Source: an uncultured Rubritalea sp.
GTDB lineage: Bacteria > Verrucomicrobiota > Verrucomicrobiia > Verrucomicrobiales > Akkermansiaceae
Direction: 5' to 3'
Length of the DNA stretch: 42,619 nt
Assembly: GCA_937981665.1 (NCBI GenBank)
Contig: CALJOJ010000015.1
Coordinates: 1 to 42,619, forward strand
Shown: piece by piece, positions 8,987 through 17,341 of the stretch
Layout of the letters: every line of letters begins with the position of its first letter
Position numbering within the stretch: position 1 is the stretch's first letter
Program-made: the position numbers and the translations under genes
Notes under the pieces: generated by a model
The model's database searches: none
What the model was told of the DNA's origin: nothing
Seen by the model: only the letters and a program-made list of their open reading frames with translations

Positions 8987-9146
8987 GGTTGTTAGGGAGA
9001 TGATAAGCGAAAGAATGGAGTAAGTCTAGTGCCCATGAGAACTACATAACAAATGTTCTAGAATTGTGTGGTGAGGTTGATGCTTAGAAGGTGATGCCAA
9101 TGAAATATGATCATGTAGCCGATTCTATTACTACGAGGTCAATGTA

Positions 9147-9359
9147 GTGGATCAGAACCCGATCAGTCAGGGACGATATCATTCTATAAAAAAGCAAGTC
9201 GAAGAGGTGATGCCGATGGAACTTTCTGAGCTGATCGATGGGCAGGAGGTGCTTCGGTCAGGGTGGATCTATCATCGAGCTGAGGCAGACCTTGAGAAGC
9301 TCTGGTCAGAGGCTATCTATATGGCGAAGAAGGGGTGCCCTTTATCATTCACTCTTTGA
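9147..9359 (+). CDS. Small hypothetical protein (70 residues, GTG start)
   Basis: An open frame from a GTG start encodes an acidic, helical, soluble 70-residue protein of no recognised family (it includes LRSGWIYHRAEADLEKLW). Just upstream a 15-codon ORF (ATG at 9099, with AGAAGGTGATG ahead of it) ends in TAG, and the G of that stop is also the first base of the GTG, a typical coupling arrangement. The two could instead be a single gene split by a frameshift. Its reality is uncertain because it overlaps no recognised family and its GTG start is unsupported otherwise. Confidence 0.4.
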   Translation: MDQNPISQGRYHSIKKQVEEVMPMELSELIDGQEVLRSGWIYHRAEADLEKLWSEAIYMAKKGCPLSFTL

Positions 9360-9380
9360 GACGGCTAGTTCTGTAGGCAT

Positions 9381-9410
9381 AAAAAAACCGCGTCGCAGCT
9401 CAGGCGACAG
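9381..9410 (-). terminator. Probable rho-independent terminator of ppnP
   Basis: On the minus strand GTCGC and GCGAC form a short stem around CTGAGCT. After a GCGG spacer come seven T. It lies about 50 bases downstream of the ppnP stop. The stem is short, so confidence is moderate. Confidence 0.55.
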
Positions 9411-9459
9411 CAGTGAATAGCTTGTTAGACATGCTTTACGGGAAGCATTACGAGGGTGT

Positions 9460-9780
9460 CTAGTCGATGTATGTGCAGACGTACTGACATGGCTCGCCGC
9501 TTACTTTGATGCTAAATCCTGAGTTGGCAGGAACATCGAAGTGTTGACCAGCTCCAAATTTCTGGACGTCTTCTGAGCCGTCGAGTGTTACCTCACAGTT
9601 ACCGTCAGAGATTTCCATACGCTCAGCCTTTTCAGTACCGAAGTGATAATCGCCTGCGAAGATGAATCCTAGAGTCTTCGTAGAATCATCAGCAAGAGTG
9701 ATTTTGTGTGAGACGACTTTACCGTCGTAATAAACATTTCCTTTTGCTTCTGCTGTTACGTTTTCAAATTTCATATGCAT
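9460..9780 (-). CDS. ppnP: Pyrimidine/purine nucleoside phosphorylase PpnP (YaiE/DUF1255, small cupin)
   Basis: A 106-residue one-domain cupin. It matches the E. coli PpnP (YaiE) family in length and motifs: GFIFAGDYHFGTEKAERMEI, then GSEDVQKFGAGQHFDVPANS and the ending CQYVCTYID, equivalent to GEYTFSTAEPEEM, the GSVFNVPGHS region and SYLCRYL. PpnP performs phosphorolysis of many nucleosides, yielding free base and ribose-1-phosphate, for salvage. The start may be the ATG at 9780 or the one two codons later at 9774. The gene appears monocistronic and has its own probable terminator. Confidence 0.9.
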   Translation of the reverse strand: MHMKFENVTAEAKGNVYYDGKVVSHKITLADDSTKTLGFIFAGDYHFGTEKAERMEISDGNCEVTLDGSEDVQKFGAGQHFDVPANSGFSIKVSGEPCQYVCTYID

Positions 9781-9935
9781 GTATCTATGCGGGAGATGGA
9801 GAAATTAACAAACAAAAAATTGGGTCCGTGCTCAAAGGTTTCTCTGTATATTAGTAAAATTTAGTCAAGAAAGAGAAAGAAAGTGTGGACAGTAATGATG
9901 AGTCAAGCGATTCTACCTCAAGCGAAGAGTAAATT

Positions 9936-10541
9936 GTGAAACTTAATAAAAAACATAGCCCAGAGCAACTAGGCCTAACAAAGCATATGGAACTAGCCAG
10001 AGCTGACGGGATACCCGCAGGCGAGGTCGTGATTCCAGCGTTATTATGTGGTGCTGTAGGTACGGTTTTCAGCTCTATTCTCTACCTAGTAGGTATCTAT
10101 GATGGGCTGGGGCAGGCGCTGCAGGATAAGTATGTGGGTGAGCCGTATCTGATGCAGGGGGATTATGCACTTCATGATGGATGGAATTTTATTTTGTTAG
10201 TTGTTATGTGCTTTGGTATTTCTTTCGCTGTCTTAGATAGTGATATGGTATGGCGACGAGTCATGTTGTTTTTATTAGCCATCGTGGTAGTGGTATTATG
10301 CTCACCAGTCATGATGATGTGGGATATATTTTGGTCGCCTGTGATGGTTATCATCGGGCTATTATGGTCATGGTTCTGCGCTTTTATCTACAGCGTTCAG
10401 CATATTATGCCTTGTGAGAGACTCGTTCCTATGAGAGTGGCTCAGCCTGTGAAGCTGGCTAAAGAGCATCAAGTGAAACCTTCTAAAGTGAAAAACGAAA
10501 CTCCTCACGCATCAGTGCTTGTGAATCAACCTGAAGATTAA
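9936..10541 (+). CDS. Four-helix membrane protein of unknown function, upstream of recR
   Basis: A 201-residue protein with a hydrophilic N-terminus of about 25 residues. Hydrophobic segments follow at about 28-50, 83-99, 105-125 and 130-150, with a basic C-terminal tail. No known family is recognised. The start codon is GTG at 9936; an ATG at 9987 is a possible alternative. It ends 6 bases before recR, so both are likely in one transcript, though a functional link to RecR is not implied by its sequence. Confidence 0.65.
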   Translation: MKLNKKHSPEQLGLTKHMELARADGIPAGEVVIPALLCGAVGTVFSSILYLVGIYDGLGQALQDKYVGEPYLMQGDYALHDGWNFILLVVMCFGISFAVLDSDMVWRRVMLFLLAIVVVVLCSPVMMMWDIFWSPVMVIIGLLWSWFCAFIYSVQHIMPCERLVPMRVAQPVKLAKEHQVKPSKVKNETPHASVLVNQPED

Positions 10542-10547
10542 AGAACC

Positions 10548-11153
10548 ATGGCAAGACTAGATTACCCAGAGTCGATTATTGATCTGATTACTGAACTGAA
10601 GCGTCTACCAGGCGTAGGTCCTCGCAGTGCGGAGAGAATAGCAGTGTGGATGATTCAGCATTCCAAGTCGAACTCTGAGCAACTTTCTTTGGCTCTGGAT
10701 AGTTCACGAGCATTAATATCGCTTTGTAAAGTCTGCGGTTTTTTCGCTACCGAGGGTCACTGTGAATTATGTGAAGACACGGGTCGTGAAGGTGGCTCTC
10801 TCTGTGTAGTCGAGCATCCTACTGATGTTTTACCGCTTGAGCGATCAGGTGCGTACGGTGGACATTACCATTGCCTAGGAGGGAAACTTTCGCCACTCGA
10901 TAATACCAGTCCAGATGATCTCAATATATCGGAACTCATTAAAAGAATATCCACTACTGGTGATAAGACAGAAGAGGTGATCCTCGCGCTCAGCTCAGAT
11001 GTAGAAGGTGAAGCTACTGCGAACTATTTGTCAGAAGTTTTAGAGAAATACAGCTGTAAGGTGACCCGCATCGCGCAGGGGCTTCCTGCTGGTGGTGGCT
11101 TAGAGCACGCAGATGAACTCACTCTGATGCGAGCTCTGCAGGGAAGACGATAG
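10548..11153 (+). CDS. recR: Recombination mediator protein RecR
   Basis: A 201-residue protein of normal RecR length. The N-terminal helix-hairpin-helix reads LKRLPGVGPRSAERIA (about residues 16-32). The C4 zinc finger is CKVCGF...CELC (about 63-79), and the Toprim domain begins LCVVEHPTDVLPLE (about 88). RecR acts with RecF/RecO to load RecA on gapped DNA. The Toprim region keeps the family core ending in GLPAGGGLEHADELTL. It is translated 6 bases after an unknown membrane protein gene and convergent with the L,D-transpeptidase gene. Confidence 0.97.
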   Translation: MARLDYPESIIDLITELKRLPGVGPRSAERIAVWMIQHSKSNSEQLSLALDSSRALISLCKVCGFFATEGHCELCEDTGREGGSLCVVEHPTDVLPLERSGAYGGHYHCLGGKLSPLDNTSPDDLNISELIKRISTTGDKTEEVILALSSDVEGEATANYLSEVLEKYSCKVTRIAQGLPAGGGLEHADELTLMRALQGRR

Positions 11154-11203
11154 ACGACAGGCTATCGATATCTGCTTAGCAGCTTAGTCACTACTACACA
11201 TTG

Positions 11204-12271
11204 TTATTTGATAATAACAGTCGAGCCTGGGCGGGCGTATCGAGGTACGTGAACTACGTCCCAGTTTGCCATTCTGATACAACCGGATGAGATAGCGCGA
11301 CCAATAGTGCGTGGGTTATTAGTACCATGGATTCCGATGCCTGACTTGGTGAGGCCCATCCAGAGAACGCCTACTGGATTGTTAGGTCCAGCTGGGATAT
11401 CGAGAAATTCTTTACTGCGTACACCAGTCTTGAGAAGTGATTTGTCATAGCGCCAAGTTGGGAACTCGACCGCGTTCTTGATTTTCCAGTCACCGTAGTG
11501 GGTGGTCTCTTTTCTGCCAGGGGTGATAGGGAAGGCTGCGATGAGTTTTGCTTTGGATTCATCCCATGGCTTGTAGTCATCTTCTACGACCATAGCTTTA
11601 GCAGGGGTCTTCTTTTTTTCTTCAGATGAAAGCTGCTCAAATCGAGCATCGAAGATGCGGAGTTGATTCTTCTTGGTATCTACGACAACCCAGCGTCTAC
11701 TGAGGTCACTGTCAGATTTATAGCCTTTACCGTTCTTCATATATTCGATGATGAATGGCTTCACATTAGGCACATGGATCGGTGAGCGGAGTTTAAGATT
11801 CTTGACTTTACTGTATCCATTGAGGGCAATAAGAACGTCTTCATTCGTGTGGTATCTTTCCGCCATGAACTCAGCTACTGAGCGGTAAGAGAGCTGCTTT
11901 TCCTTAGACTGCGCCTCACGATCTGTATCGGGTGGGGTCAGAGGGTTCACATATTTATCTGCAATAGATGGTACGGTAGCTAGGGCGAAAATACGAGTGA
12001 TTTCTTTCTTGGCTGCTGCTCTCAGTTTTGACTCATTTCCTGCTGGGTATCCATGGCTGAGATTGTAGGCTTGGATGGCCATCTTAGTGTATCTGCCAGG
12101 TTTGCCGTCTAGTACTCCTGGACCAAAATGTTTTTGATCTAGATAGATTTGCATCTGGATATCATCAATCTGCTTTGCTGTGAATTTACTAGGAGTAAAC
12201 GCACTAAGCTGTGTGATTGAAGCCAGTATTATGAATGTAATTCTGGTAAGGGGTTTAATGAGAGGATTCAT
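11204..12271 (-). CDS. Secreted L,D-transpeptidase (YkuD family) with N-terminal peptidoglycan-binding and LysM-like regions
   Basis: About 355 residues from the ATG at 12271; an in-frame GTG six codons earlier would place polar residues before the signal peptide and is less likely. The signal peptide covers about 24 residues. A peptidoglycan-binding-domain-like segment follows (QIYLDQKHFGPGVLDGKPGRYTKMAIQAYN), then a LysM-like stretch (SVAEFMAERYHTNEDVLIALNG). The C-terminal YkuD domain carries the catalytic signature HGTN...SSGCIRM with the nucleophilic cysteine. These enzymes make 3-3 peptidoglycan cross-links or attach proteins to the wall. The gene lies 69 bases after a GHL10 glycosyl hydrolase-like gene on the same strand. 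Confidence 0.93.
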   Translation of the reverse strand: MNPLIKPLTRITFIILASITQLSAFTPSKFTAKQIDDIQMQIYLDQKHFGPGVLDGKPGRYTKMAIQAYNLSHGYPAGNESKLRAAAKKEITRIFALATVPSIADKYVNPLTPPDTDREAQSKEKQLSYRSVAEFMAERYHTNEDVLIALNGYSKVKNLKLRSPIHVPNVKPFIIEYMKNGKGYKSDSDLSRRWVVVDTKKNQLRIFDARFEQLSSEEKKKTPAKAMVVEDDYKPWDESKAKLIAAFPITPGRKETTHYGDWKIKNAVEFPTWRYDKSLLKTGVRSKEFLDIPAGPNNPVGVLWMGLTKSGIGIHGTNNPRTIGRAISSGCIRMANWDVVHVPRYARPGSTVIIK

Positions 12272-12340
12272 ATAATATGAACAAAACACAGGGTTACTTG
12301 GAACGCAATATCTAACTTTTCTTAATAAAAACCAACTATT

Positions 12341-13795
12341 TTAACGACGTGTATATACTGTAGGAGCGCTAATGATACCGACTCTGTTGACGGCTGAAAT
12401 GGCGATGGCATCAGGCGCGCCTTTAATGATAGTAGCATTTCCGTAGGTGACTACGATGGAGTTCCATTGTGAACCTTGGCGGATTTGGACGGTGTATTTA
12501 GAGGCACTAGGGACACGTGGCCAGTTGATCACGGTGTTACCAGACTGAGCTGAAAATGTAGCACGTGGTGCTGCTGGTGCTGAGCTTGTTATCCATGACA
12601 TAGGTGGAGCTAGAGCGGGTGCTATGTAAGCTCCGCCTTTGAGACTAGTGCTGACTCCGCCACGGTTCTGTAATAGTGATTTCATACTCCAGTGAACGTG
12701 GCCGGCCCAGTTACGGCCGATGGTTCTGCTGGCGGTGACTTGATTGAGTATTTCTGATGCTGGTCGACCTGGGTCGGTGGTGGACATGACGCGGTCCGTC
12801 GCGAGTCCTGGCCAGACTGGGCGTTTAAATTTACTAGATCCACTTTGTTGACGCCACCATGAGAGGAGACGCGTGAAGGATTGCTCAGAGTTTATTCTCC
12901 AGTAGAGCTGTGGTGAGAGATAGTCACACCAGCCATTGATGAGCCATTTTCTAGAGTCTGCAGAGAGGTGGTCGTAGGCACTGACCAGAGCAGTGGTGCC
13001 AGCAGGGACACCAGGTTTCCATATGCCAAATGGACTGATGCCGACACGTAGGTAAGGCTTCACTTTCTTAATAGATGCGTACATGTCCTTGACGAAGGCA
13101 TCCACGTAGTATCGGCGAGATGCTGGGTTTTTTCCATCAGGGAAAATTTGCTTTGGCCTACCGTTTTTATGAACTTCTGGGTACGGGTAGAAATAATCAT
13201 CAATGTGAATGCCGTCTATATCATAGCGTCTAGCGACATCTAGCATGACATTAAGTGCACGTTTTCTCGCGAAGCTAGATGACGGGTCCATCCACTTATA
13301 GGAGCGGAAATTTTTAATTTCACGTGGATTTGTGCGGGTTACGTGATTACTAGATGTAGGCATACTAGCATTAGGTAGTGCGCGGAATGGATTAAACCAT
13401 GCGTGGACTTCGATACCTTTTTTATGTGCTTCTTGAATGCAGAATGCTAGTGGATCGTAGCCGGATGACTTCCCCATGGTGCCAGAGATCCAGTGGCTGA
13501 ATGGCTCATACTTAGAGTAGTAAGCTGCATCAGCATTTGGGCGTACTTGGAAGATGATCGCGTTGAGTTTGTACTCAGCAGCTTTATTGATGAGTCTTAC
13601 TAGCTCAGCCTTCTGAGTAGAGGCTGGCAGACCAGGTTTACTAGGCCAGTCGATATTGTAGACACAGGCGACCCAAGCACCGCGAAACTCCCTAGGGAAT
13701 GCAGGAGGGCGTTCATTACTCGGTACATAAGTAGCTGCCGGTAGGAGACTGATTGTGAGTAATGAGATTAAAAAAGTAATGAGATGAGTGAGCAT
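12341..13795 (-). CDS. Secreted glycosyl hydrolase-like protein of the GHL10 (DUF187) family
   Basis: A 484-residue exported protein with a signal peptide of about 20 residues. Residues about 34-370 form the GHL10 TIM barrel: EFRGAWVACVYNIDWPS at the start, NAIIFQVRPNADAAY, the metal/acid region DGIHIDDYFYP near 200, and WCDYLSPQLYW near 295. A fibronectin-type-III-like C-terminal domain follows (about 400-484). The family includes E. coli DigH, which cleaves denuded peptidoglycan glycan strands at the septum, so a cell-wall role is plausible here, next to an L,D-transpeptidase. The substrate is inferred, not shown. Confidence 0.87.
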   Translation of the reverse strand: MLTHLITFLISLLTISLLPAATYVPSNERPPAFPREFRGAWVACVYNIDWPSKPGLPASTQKAELVRLINKAAEYKLNAIIFQVRPNADAAYYSKYEPFSHWISGTMGKSSGYDPLAFCIQEAHKKGIEVHAWFNPFRALPNASMPTSSNHVTRTNPREIKNFRSYKWMDPSSSFARKRALNVMLDVARRYDIDGIHIDDYFYPYPEVHKNGRPKQIFPDGKNPASRRYYVDAFVKDMYASIKKVKPYLRVGISPFGIWKPGVPAGTTALVSAYDHLSADSRKWLINGWCDYLSPQLYWRINSEQSFTRLLSWWRQQSGSSKFKRPVWPGLATDRVMSTTDPGRPASEILNQVTASRTIGRNWAGHVHWSMKSLLQNRGGVSTSLKGGAYIAPALAPPMSWITSSAPAAPRATFSAQSGNTVINWPRVPSASKYTVQIRQGSQWNSIVVTYGNATIIKGAPDAIAISAVNRVGIISAPTVYTRR

Positions 13796-13864
13796 TATAA
13801 TTATAACGATACTTATGATGGCTGATATTCAAATCATTTAAAGAACTATTTTTGTCACGTTAGT

Positions 13865-14569
13865 TTACCCAAGGTGACACTTATCAAACTCTAATGGAGT
13901 AGGGGCTTCGATAGTTATTTTCTCCTTACTTACTGGGTGCTTTAGACTCAGTCTTTTTGCCATCAGAAGCATGCGTGAATCAATGTCGAGAGTACTACCT
14001 AGAGCATCGCATCGCTCGATACCGCCATATCTGTAGTCACCTACAATAGGGAGTTTAGCTTCCAGTAAGTGTCTACGGATCTGATGAAATCTACCGGTGT
14101 GGGGAGTGGCCTCGATGAGCGAAAGTTGATTTTCACTGAAGCCATTAGCCTCTGTAAGGGCGGGGTGCTTGATTGTTTCTAACAGACTAAAGCTGGTGTG
14201 TGCTTCACGGATGGGTTTACCTTCTTCCTTCTGGATCGGTGCGTGACATTCCCATTCGGAATGCTCTGGTCTGCCATGAATGACTGCCCAGTAGGTTTTC
14301 TGCATTTCATGATCAGCTAGTGCTTGGTGCAGAGATTTGGATATCTCCGGGTCGATACCCATGAGTAGCACGCCAGTAGTGGGGCGGTCTATGCGGTGGA
14401 TGGTGAATACGCGCTCTCCGATCTGGTCACGTAGGGCTTTCATCGCAACGAGGTCATCTTCTTGAGGTTCACTTGCAGGGTGGACGAGCCAGCCAGCGGG
14501 CTTATCGATAGCTACCATCCATTCGTCCTGGTAAAGAATGCTTAGCGATGGTGTTCCGATTTCTGACAT
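13865..14569 (-). CDS. truC: TruC-like pseudouridine synthase (RluA superfamily)
   Basis: A 234-residue protein close to E. coli TruC in length and motifs: LYQDEWMVAIDKPAGWLVH at residues about 12-30, the catalytic-aspartate motif HRIDRPTTGVLLMG near 58-71, and PHTGRFHQIRRHL near 160-172. TruC makes pseudouridine at position 65 of some tRNAs. No S4 domain is present, as in TruC. The gene starts 7 bases after the FKBP gene ending at 14577, so it is probably in one operon with the two prolyl isomerase genes. Confidence 0.9.
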   Translation of the reverse strand: MSEIGTPSLSILYQDEWMVAIDKPAGWLVHPASEPQEDDLVAMKALRDQIGERVFTIHRIDRPTTGVLLMGIDPEISKSLHQALADHEMQKTYWAVIHGRPEHSEWECHAPIQKEEGKPIREAHTSFSLLETIKHPALTEANGFSENQLSLIEATPHTGRFHQIRRHLLEAKLPIVGDYRYGGIERCDALGSTLDIDSRMLLMAKRLSLKHPVSKEKITIEAPTPLEFDKCHLG

Positions 14570-14576
14570 GATGATA

Positions 14577-15167
14577 TTATGCTATGGCGAGTAGCTCTAC
14601 CTCAAAAATGAGTGTAGCGTGAGGAGGAATGTCACTTCCTAAGCCAGGTTTCCCGTAACCAAGTTCTTGAGGGATGAAAAGTTGGTATTTGTCTCCTACA
14701 CTCATGAGCTGTATTGCTTCAGCCCATCCTGCGATGACTTTATTTACAGCAAAGGTGGCTGGTTCACCGCGTTCTTCACTACTGTCAAAGACTGTGCCGC
14801 ATATGAGTGTGCCAGTGTAGTTTACAGTTACGGAGTCAGTGTAGCAGGGCTTTTTCGCATTAGAGTCTGCGCTGTGGATTACCTTGTACTGGAGTCCAGA
14901 GTCTGTCGTTTTTACACCTTCTTTACTAGCGTTATCAGTGATGAACGTTGCGTTATTGACTTTAAATAACCGAGATCTCTCGGCGGATACCATTTGGGTG
15001 GCTTGCATGTAAACTTTGAGATCTATCTCTCTTTCAGTTCCAGCTACTTTATCCAAGATAGCTTGGTGGATGATCTCATCCAGAAATAACTCATCTCCAA
15101 GTGCGGTCTCACCAAATCTGATGCCTATCTTGTAACTTACGATGTCGAGTGCTTCTGCTAGTTCCAT
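14577..15167 (-). CDS. FKBP-type peptidyl-prolyl isomerase, first of a tandem pair
   Basis: A 196-residue cytoplasmic protein without signal peptide. The N-terminal helical FKBP dimerisation region spans about residues 1-85 (MELAEALDIVSYKIG). The FKBP domain follows at about 100-195 with VNYTGTLICGTVFDSSEERGEP, VIAGWAEAIQLMSVGDKYQLFIP and LIFEVELL, the active-site framework of the family. It isomerises Xaa-Pro bonds and helps folding. Its closest relative in the window is the upstream neighbour at 15230-15814, with which it shares domain order and length, indicating tandem duplication. It has three cysteines in the FKBP region that the neighbour lacks or differs in. Confidence 0.93.
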   Translation of the reverse strand: MELAEALDIVSYKIGIRFGETALGDELFLDEIIHQAILDKVAGTEREIDLKVYMQATQMVSAERSRLFKVNNATFITDNASKEGVKTTDSGLQYKVIHSADSNAKKPCYTDSVTVNYTGTLICGTVFDSSEERGEPATFAVNKVIAGWAEAIQLMSVGDKYQLFIPQELGYGKPGLGSDIPPHATLIFEVELLAIA

Positions 15168-15229
15168 GATAATGGTGAGTTAGAGATGAATTTTTTCTGT
15201 GGTGGTAAGGTTTCTTACCTCGTGATAAA

Positions 15230-15814
15230 TTAGTTGATTTTGATGAGCTCTACTTCGAAAATAAGAGCTGAGTATGGAGGGATAGCACCTTGTGATCCTT
15301 GAGCACCATATGCTAGTTCTTGTGGGATGTAGAACTCATACTTAGCGCCTGGCTTCATAAGCTGAAGCCCCTCTACCCAACCTGGAATGACCTGAGTTAC
15401 GCCGAATTCTGTAGGCTCGCCACGTGGGATGCTGCTGTCGAATACAGTACCGTCGATAAGCTTACCAGTGTAGTGGACAGTTACTTTATCGCTAGCTTGT
15501 GGAGCATCGCCCTCACCAGCTTCGATGATTTTATACTGAAGGCCAGACTCAGTGATTTGGATGCCGTCTTTACCTTTATTCTCAGCTAGGAAATTGTCAC
15601 CGTCTGCGCGTAGTTCCTTAGATGATTCTTCTTGAACAAGCTGTGCAGCCTTGGTGAATTTTTCTTGGTCTGGTGCTTCTCCTTCTCCTTCAAACACAGC
15701 GGTGATCGCTTTGAGGATAATTTGCTTATCGAGAGCCTTGTCTTCTGAGATTTGGCTTCCGAGTCTGTAGCCAACTCCGTGGCTCACTATTTCTACTGCT
15801 TCTTGTAAGTTCAT
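15230..15814 (-). CDS. FKBP-type peptidyl-prolyl isomerase, second of a tandem pair
   Basis: A 193-residue protein of FklB/FkpA architecture, without signal peptide. Helical region about 1-85 (MNLQEAVEIVSHGVG aligns with the start of its paralogue); FKBP domain about 95-193 with VHYTGKLIDGTVFDSSIPRGEP and VIPGWVEGLQLMKPG. The start at 15814 is chosen because it aligns with the paralogue and because an extended -10 promoter (TGCTATAAT) lies at 15867-15875; the open frame continues upstream to 15922 but would begin before the likely transcription start. It is divergent from trkA. Confidence 0.93.
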   Translation of the reverse strand: MNLQEAVEIVSHGVGYRLGSQISEDKALDKQIILKAITAVFEGEGEAPDQEKFTKAAQLVQEESSKELRADGDNFLAENKGKDGIQITESGLQYKIIEAGEGDAPQASDKVTVHYTGKLIDGTVFDSSIPRGEPTEFGVTQVIPGWVEGLQLMKPGAKYEFYIPQELAYGAQGSQGAIPPYSALIFEVELIKIN

Positions 15815-15866
15815 ATGAGGCGGTACGCTAGGGTGAGTGAGGGAAAAGGTCAACCATTGAGCGAAC

Positions 15867-15875
15867 ATTATAGCA
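15867..15875 (-). promoter_or_regulatory. Extended -10 promoter for the FKBP-FKBP-truC operon
   Basis: On the minus strand TGCTATAAT is a perfect extended -10 element (TGN-TATAAT). Transcription would begin near 15860, about 45 bases before the FKBP start at 15814. No good -35 hexamer is seen, which fits an extended -10 promoter. Confidence 0.6.
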
Positions 15876-15947
15876 CCTTTTTGTGTCCTAATTGGACTCT
15901 GTATTGGAAGTTGCAAATTCATGCCTCTTCAGTTAGTTTCCTTCGTA

Positions 15948-17294
15948 ATGAATATCATCATCGTAGGAGCTGGCGAGGTAGGAAGACACCTCGCTGAGTC
16001 ACTTTCCAGGGAAGCGCACAGCATAGTCGTGATTGAGTCAAACTCAGTATTGGCGCATGAGTTGGAACAATCACTAGATGCTAAAGTGATCCAGGGTGAT
16101 GGTACTCGGATCTCTGTCTTGCTAGAGGCGGATGTTGGAAACTGTGATCTGTTCCTAGCTCTAACAAGTGATAACACAGTGAACATGATGACAGCCTCTA
16201 TGGCGAGTAAGCTTGAGGCTGGCAAGGTGATCTCACGTGTCCATCCGGGACTACAGCGAGAGGAGTGGCTATTTGACTATCGTGGTCATTTCGGGGTCGA
16301 TCATATTTTTAGTTCTGAGAGACTCAGCGCTATCGAGTTAGCAAAATTTATCCGTAATCCAGAATCTCTCGTAGTAGAAGAGGTGGCGCGTGGCAAGATA
16401 GAATTACAACAGGTGAGAGTGTGTAAAACTAGTGATCTTGTAGGCAAGACGCTTCAGCAGCTTAAAGCCCCTGAACGTACTCGTGTGGCGGCTGTCTCTC
16501 GTGGAGGAAAGCACTTCGTCCCTACTGCGGAGACTACTCTTGATGAGGGTGATGTTGTTACTATTTTCGGTGAGCCGCGTAGCTTGAAATCACTCGCAGA
16601 TAAGCTGCAAAAAAACTCAGATAGTGACGAGGAAATCCGTGTGGTGATCTTCGGCGGCGGTGAATATGGCTTCTCGCTCGCTCAGATGTTAGAGAGTTGG
16701 CACTGTAAGGTGCGTATTCTTGAGAAAGATCCAGTAGTAGCGGAGGCTCTCACGGATAGGCTCTCTAATACCACTGTGATCAATACAGATGGAACAGTAC
16801 TCGCAGAACTCGAGGAAGAGCGCGTAGGGCAGGCTGATTTCTTTGTCGCTACAAGTACTAGTGACGAGGATAATGTGATGACATGTCTTCAGGCTCATAA
16901 CCTGGGGACCAAGAATTGCCTTACTCTGATCCACCGTGCCGACTATGCGGATGCTATCAGTGCTAGTGGCCGTCACTTTGGGATGCTCGCGGCGGTGAGT
17001 CCCCGTGAGGCGAGTAGACGTGATATTGAGAAATTTATCACTACAGATCAGTACCATATTGTGAAGAAGCTCGGTGCTGGTGATGTGATCGAAACGCGCG
17101 TGGAGCGAGGCTCTATTGTTGCGGGTAAGATGGTAAATGAAGTGGAGTGGCCGGAAGGTTGTATTCTAGTAGCGAAAATGCGCGGAATCCAAGCCGACGT
17201 GCCAGGTCCTGACGATGTGCTGGATCCTGGTGATATCGTTTACGCAATGGTCTCACCTAAAGTGCGGAAAAAATTCCTCAAATTAGTCCGTTAG
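15948..17294 (+). CDS. trkA: Trk system potassium uptake protein TrkA
   Basis: A 448-residue protein with two tandem RCK modules. Each has a Rossmann nucleotide-binding start: NIIIVGAGEVGRHLAESL at residues about 2-19 and VVIFGGGEYGFSLAQML about 230. Each RCK-C part follows (for example TRVAAVSRGGKHFVPTAETTL). TrkA is the cytoplasmic NAD(H)-binding regulatory subunit of TrkH/TrkG potassium channels; the channel gene is not in this window. The start is set at 15948, where NIIIVGAGE begins directly; an upstream in-frame start at 15921 would add nine residues not seen in the family. Divergent from the FKBP operon. Confidence 0.95.
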   Translation: MNIIIVGAGEVGRHLAESLSREAHSIVVIESNSVLAHELEQSLDAKVIQGDGTRISVLLEADVGNCDLFLALTSDNTVNMMTASMASKLEAGKVISRVHPGLQREEWLFDYRGHFGVDHIFSSERLSAIELAKFIRNPESLVVEEVARGKIELQQVRVCKTSDLVGKTLQQLKAPERTRVAAVSRGGKHFVPTAETTLDEGDVVTIFGEPRSLKSLADKLQKNSDSDEEIRVVIFGGGEYGFSLAQMLESWHCKVRILEKDPVVAEALTDRLSNTTVINTDGTVLAELEEERVGQADFFVATSTSDEDNVMTCLQAHNLGTKNCLTLIHRADYADAISASGRHFGMLAAVSPREASRRDIEKFITTDQYHIVKKLGAGDVIETRVERGSIVAGKMVNEVEWPEGCILVAKMRGIQADVPGPDDVLDPGDIVYAMVSPKVRKKFLKLVR

Positions 17295-17341
17295 AAGTGA
17301 CATATCGTTGACATTGTTTGTGAGCGATATTACGTGCAGGC

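Noticed and set aside
11202..11219. AT-rich 7-base hairpin overlapping the L,D-transpeptidase stop
   Set aside because: No T tract and a weak AT stem; not convincing as a terminator.
15815..15922. Longer start for the second FKBP
   Set aside because: It overlaps an extended -10 element and the trkA start region, and its extra residues do not match the paralogue.
17308..17336. TTGACA ahead of mqo as its promoter
   Set aside because: No -10 of fair quality at 16-18 bases; the hexamer may be chance.
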